This document shows positions 62,434 to 64,000 of a DNA stretch of 64,000 nucleotides, one piece after another (position 1 is the stretch's first letter; the number at the start of each line of letters is the position of its first letter). The notes under the pieces were generated by a model. That model searched no databases, was not told the origin of the DNA, and saw nothing but the letters and a program-made list of their open reading frames with translations. The translations under genes and the position numbers were made by a program. The stretch spans positions 297,673 to 361,672 of the forward strand of contig NZ_SDPO01000004.1 of NCBI RefSeq assembly GCF_004134865.1, written 5' to 3'. The DNA comes from Agromyces fucosus. Lineage in GTDB: Bacteria; Actinomycetota; Actinomycetes; Actinomycetales; Microbacteriaceae.

Positions 62434-63422
62434 GCCACGACCTCGACCTGGGACGGCCCCTGGCGGACGCCGTGCCTCCCGAGTTCCGGCCCGTCCTCCT
62501 CGTGAATCCGGGCCGGGACGATCTGGAGCGTGCGCGGCGCCGTTTCGGGCTGCACCCGCTCGTCGTGACCGACCTCCTCGAGGGACGCCAGCATCCGAAG
62601 TTCGAGACCTTCGACGGTCACCTGTACCTCACCGTCTGGGATCTCAACCCGACGGCCGACGGATCCACGCGTGCCGTCACGGACATCGCGATGGTGCTGC
62701 ACGGCGACGAACTCCTCGTCGTGCAGCGCGGGCCCGACGAGGACATCCGCGACATCGGGGCAGTGCTCGACGAACCCGACGAACCCGATGCGCCCGCGCT
62801 GAACGCGGTCTCGTCGCCGCTGTCCGCCGTCTACCGCATCCTCGACGCCGTCGTCCGCGACTTCGTCCAACTCGGTGCCGAGGTCGAGCAGGATCTCGAC
62901 GAGGTCGAGGCCGAGGTCTTCGACAGCCGAGTGCGCGAGGACTACCGCCGCATCTACCGGCTGCGGCAACGCATCGGCAGGATCGATCGGGCCGCGTCGG
63001 GTCTCGCGGCGGCGCTTCGAGCGGGCACGTCGGAACTCGAGGCGCTCGCCGCGGACGAGCCGGCGCTCCAACCGAGTCTCCTGCACCTCGAGCATGCCGC
63101 AGAGGGTGTGGCGAGCCTCGCGTCCGCCCAGCACGAGGCACTCGACGCCGTCGTCTCCAGCCACGAGAGCAACGTCGCCGCGCGTCAGAACCAGGACATG
63201 CGCACCATCTCGGCGTTCGCGGCGCTGCTCGCGATTCCGACCGTCGCCGCGGGCCTGTACGGCATGAACTTCAAGAACCTGCCGCTCATCAAGTGGGAGT
63301 ACGGCTGGGTCGCCGTGGGCATCGCGCTGCTCGCGCTCGACATCGTGTTCTACGTCGCATTCCGCCGGCGCGGATGGCTCGGCGGGAAGTCCGGCCGACG
63401 CGGAGACGTCGACGAGGGCTGA
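62430..63422 (+). CDS. corA: CorA-family Mg2+/Co2+ channel
   Basis: A 330-residue protein. The N-terminal cytoplasmic domain (residues 1-240) has long helices such as DEVEAEVFDSRVREDYRRIYR, and the pore helix ends with the GMN signature in GLYGMNFKNLPLIKW near residue 275; a second membrane helix and a basic tail follow. The start is GTG, [15 protein letters not shown] coupled to the small membrane protein. It may adjust divalent-cation entry as part of the stress island. Confidence 0.9.
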   Translation: MSHDLDLGRPLADAVPPEFRPVLLVNPGRDDLERARRRFGLHPLVVTDLLEGRQHPKFETFDGHLYLTVWDLNPTADGSTRAVTDIAMVLHGDELLVVQRGPDEDIRDIGAVLDEPDEPDAPALNAVSSPLSAVYRILDAVVRDFVQLGAEVEQDLDEVEAEVFDSRVREDYRRIYRLRQRIGRIDRAASGLAAALRAGTSELEALAADEPALQPSLLHLEHAAEGVASLASAQHEALDAVVSSHESNVAARQNQDMRTISAFAALLAIPTVAAGLYGMNFKNLPLIKWEYGWVAVGIALLALDIVFYVAFRRRGWLGGKSGRRGDVDEG

Positions 63423-63453
63423 TCCGCCGGTCTCTCGAGGGCCGTGGGATCCG

Positions 63454-63831
63454 TCAGTCGCCGTCCTCCACGGGCTGGACGTCCACGCCGACGCGCACCG
63501 GTTGCTCCGGGATCGTCTCGATCGGGGTGGTGTCGAGCTCCTCGGCGACGAGTTGGACCCCGCCGGTGCTGTTCGCGGAACGCATGAGCTCCTCGATCCA
63601 GCGCCGGTTGAGTTCGGGCTGCTCGGGTTCGTCGAAGACGAAGCGCAGCGAGACGGCGGGATGCAGCCAGATGGTGCTCCGCCCGCGCGGCTGATCCTCG
63701 GTGTGCTGCCACGAGAGGGTGAAGCTCTCGCCACGACGGAGTTTCGTGATCACCGCGACCTTGAGGTGTGCGAGCGTGCGATCTTCGATGCCGATAGGGG
63801 TGCCGGAGTCGCCGTAGTACAACGTTCCCAT
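63454..63831 (-). CDS. DUF7882 family protein (copy 2)
   Basis: A 125-residue paralogue of the protein at 57163-57486. Shared blocks are MGTLYYGDSGTPIGIEDRTL, LAHLKVAVITKLRRGESF, GRSTIWLHPAVSLRFVF and LNRRWIEELMRSANS; the C-terminal 30 residues are extra and acidic. Same leaderless design as copy 1. Function unknown. Confidence 0.85.
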   Translation of the reverse strand: MGTLYYGDSGTPIGIEDRTLAHLKVAVITKLRRGESFTLSWQHTEDQPRGRSTIWLHPAVSLRFVFDEPEQPELNRRWIEELMRSANSTGGVQLVAEELDTTPIETIPEQPVRVGVDVQPVEDGD

Positions 63832-63837
63832 GCGCTG

Positions 63838-63843
63838 AGGGTA
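63838..63843 (-). promoter_or_regulatory. Leaderless promoter -10 of DUF7882 copy 2
   Basis: TACCCT on the minus strand, exactly 6 nt before ATG 63831. Confidence 0.6.
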
Positions 63844-63951
63844 CGCCCTCGAGCAGTTCCCGGCACCCCTTGCGGCTTGCGAGAACGCATCGTGGCGAAT
63901 CATCCGATTCGAATGATGCGCCCGTGAGACCGAAGCCATAGCCTCGCGGAA

Positions 63952-63970
63952 GCCGCAGTGAAACTGCGGC
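63952..63970 (+). other. Hairpin near the right edge
   Basis: Eight-base-pair arms 63952-63959 and 63963-63970 with a GAA loop. An ATG at 63995 with GAAAGG about 9 nt upstream may start the next gene, so this could be part of its leader. The gap 63844-63951 holds an imperfect ATCAT...ATGAT palindrome near 63900-63918 and no gene. Confidence 0.4.
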
Positions 63971-64000
63971 AGACGAAACGAAAGGCCGTCGGCAATGAAC

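Noticed and set aside
1..64000. Mobile elements, CRISPR arrays, tRNA genes
   Set aside because: No transposase or integrase motif, no spaced direct repeat array and no cloverleaf sequence were found in the intergenic regions that I read.

Overview
The window comes from a high-GC actinobacterium and looks like a Microbacteriaceae chromosome, most likely Agromyces or a close relative (genus is an inference). The reasons are the very high G+C, a WhiB1 protein, a SigR/RsrA-type thiol-stress pair, the fused 2-oxoglutarate enzyme Kgd, GuaB1, a DUF3039 protein, two DUF7882 proteins and a HelR-type ATPase. Genes are densely packed on both strands with many 4-bp ATGA overlaps. I see no tRNA, rRNA, CRISPR array, transposase or phage gene.

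Layout. 1-4.2 kb: end of a HAD hydrolase, a VOC protein, a two-gene CNNM operon, a C/T-rich tandem repeat tract with a perfect hairpin, and an ArsR regulator. 4.2-16 kb: guaB1, kgd, an MMPL transporter, rsrA-sigR, aroA-rsgA and bcp. 16-21 kb: whiB1, the murI-rph-rdgB operon, pncB and DUF3039. 21-24 kb: an ABC exporter whose ATPase carries a Lys/Ala-rich histone-like N-terminus. 24-44 kb: a cell-wall glycopolymer locus (nucleotidyltransferase, Wzm/Wzt-type exporter, CDP-glycerol glycerophosphotransferase, CDP-alcohol phosphotransferase, two family-2 glycosyltransferases) interrupted by a 3,352-residue secreted RTX-repeat protein and a small alpha/beta-hydrolase/MarR unit. 44-57 kb: HtrA, an aminotransferase, a nitrilase-family enzyme, an MFS exporter behind a structured leader, a LAL-type LuxR regulator, an AI-2E family protein and helR behind a rifamycin-associated element. 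57-64 kb: a stress-type island (SDR, CinA/PncC, YbdK, DUF892, CorA, several very small proteins) bracketed by two DUF7882 paralogues.

Two regulatory patterns cut across the annotation. First, at least a dozen genes have a TANNNT -10 hexamer exactly 6 nt before an ATG or GTG and no usable ribosome binding site, the grammar of leaderless mRNAs; this also decides several start codons. Second, in the 58.4-62.2 kb island seven promoters on both strands carry a GTCAA(C/G/T)CCC-like box upstream of a -10 element, five of them at exactly the same 33-nt offset. I know no regulator with this site, so it is my best candidate here for an undescribed regulon.

Starts were chosen by Shine-Dalgarno position, leaderless promoter geometry and family length. 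Everything rests on reading the sequence; no database search was run.
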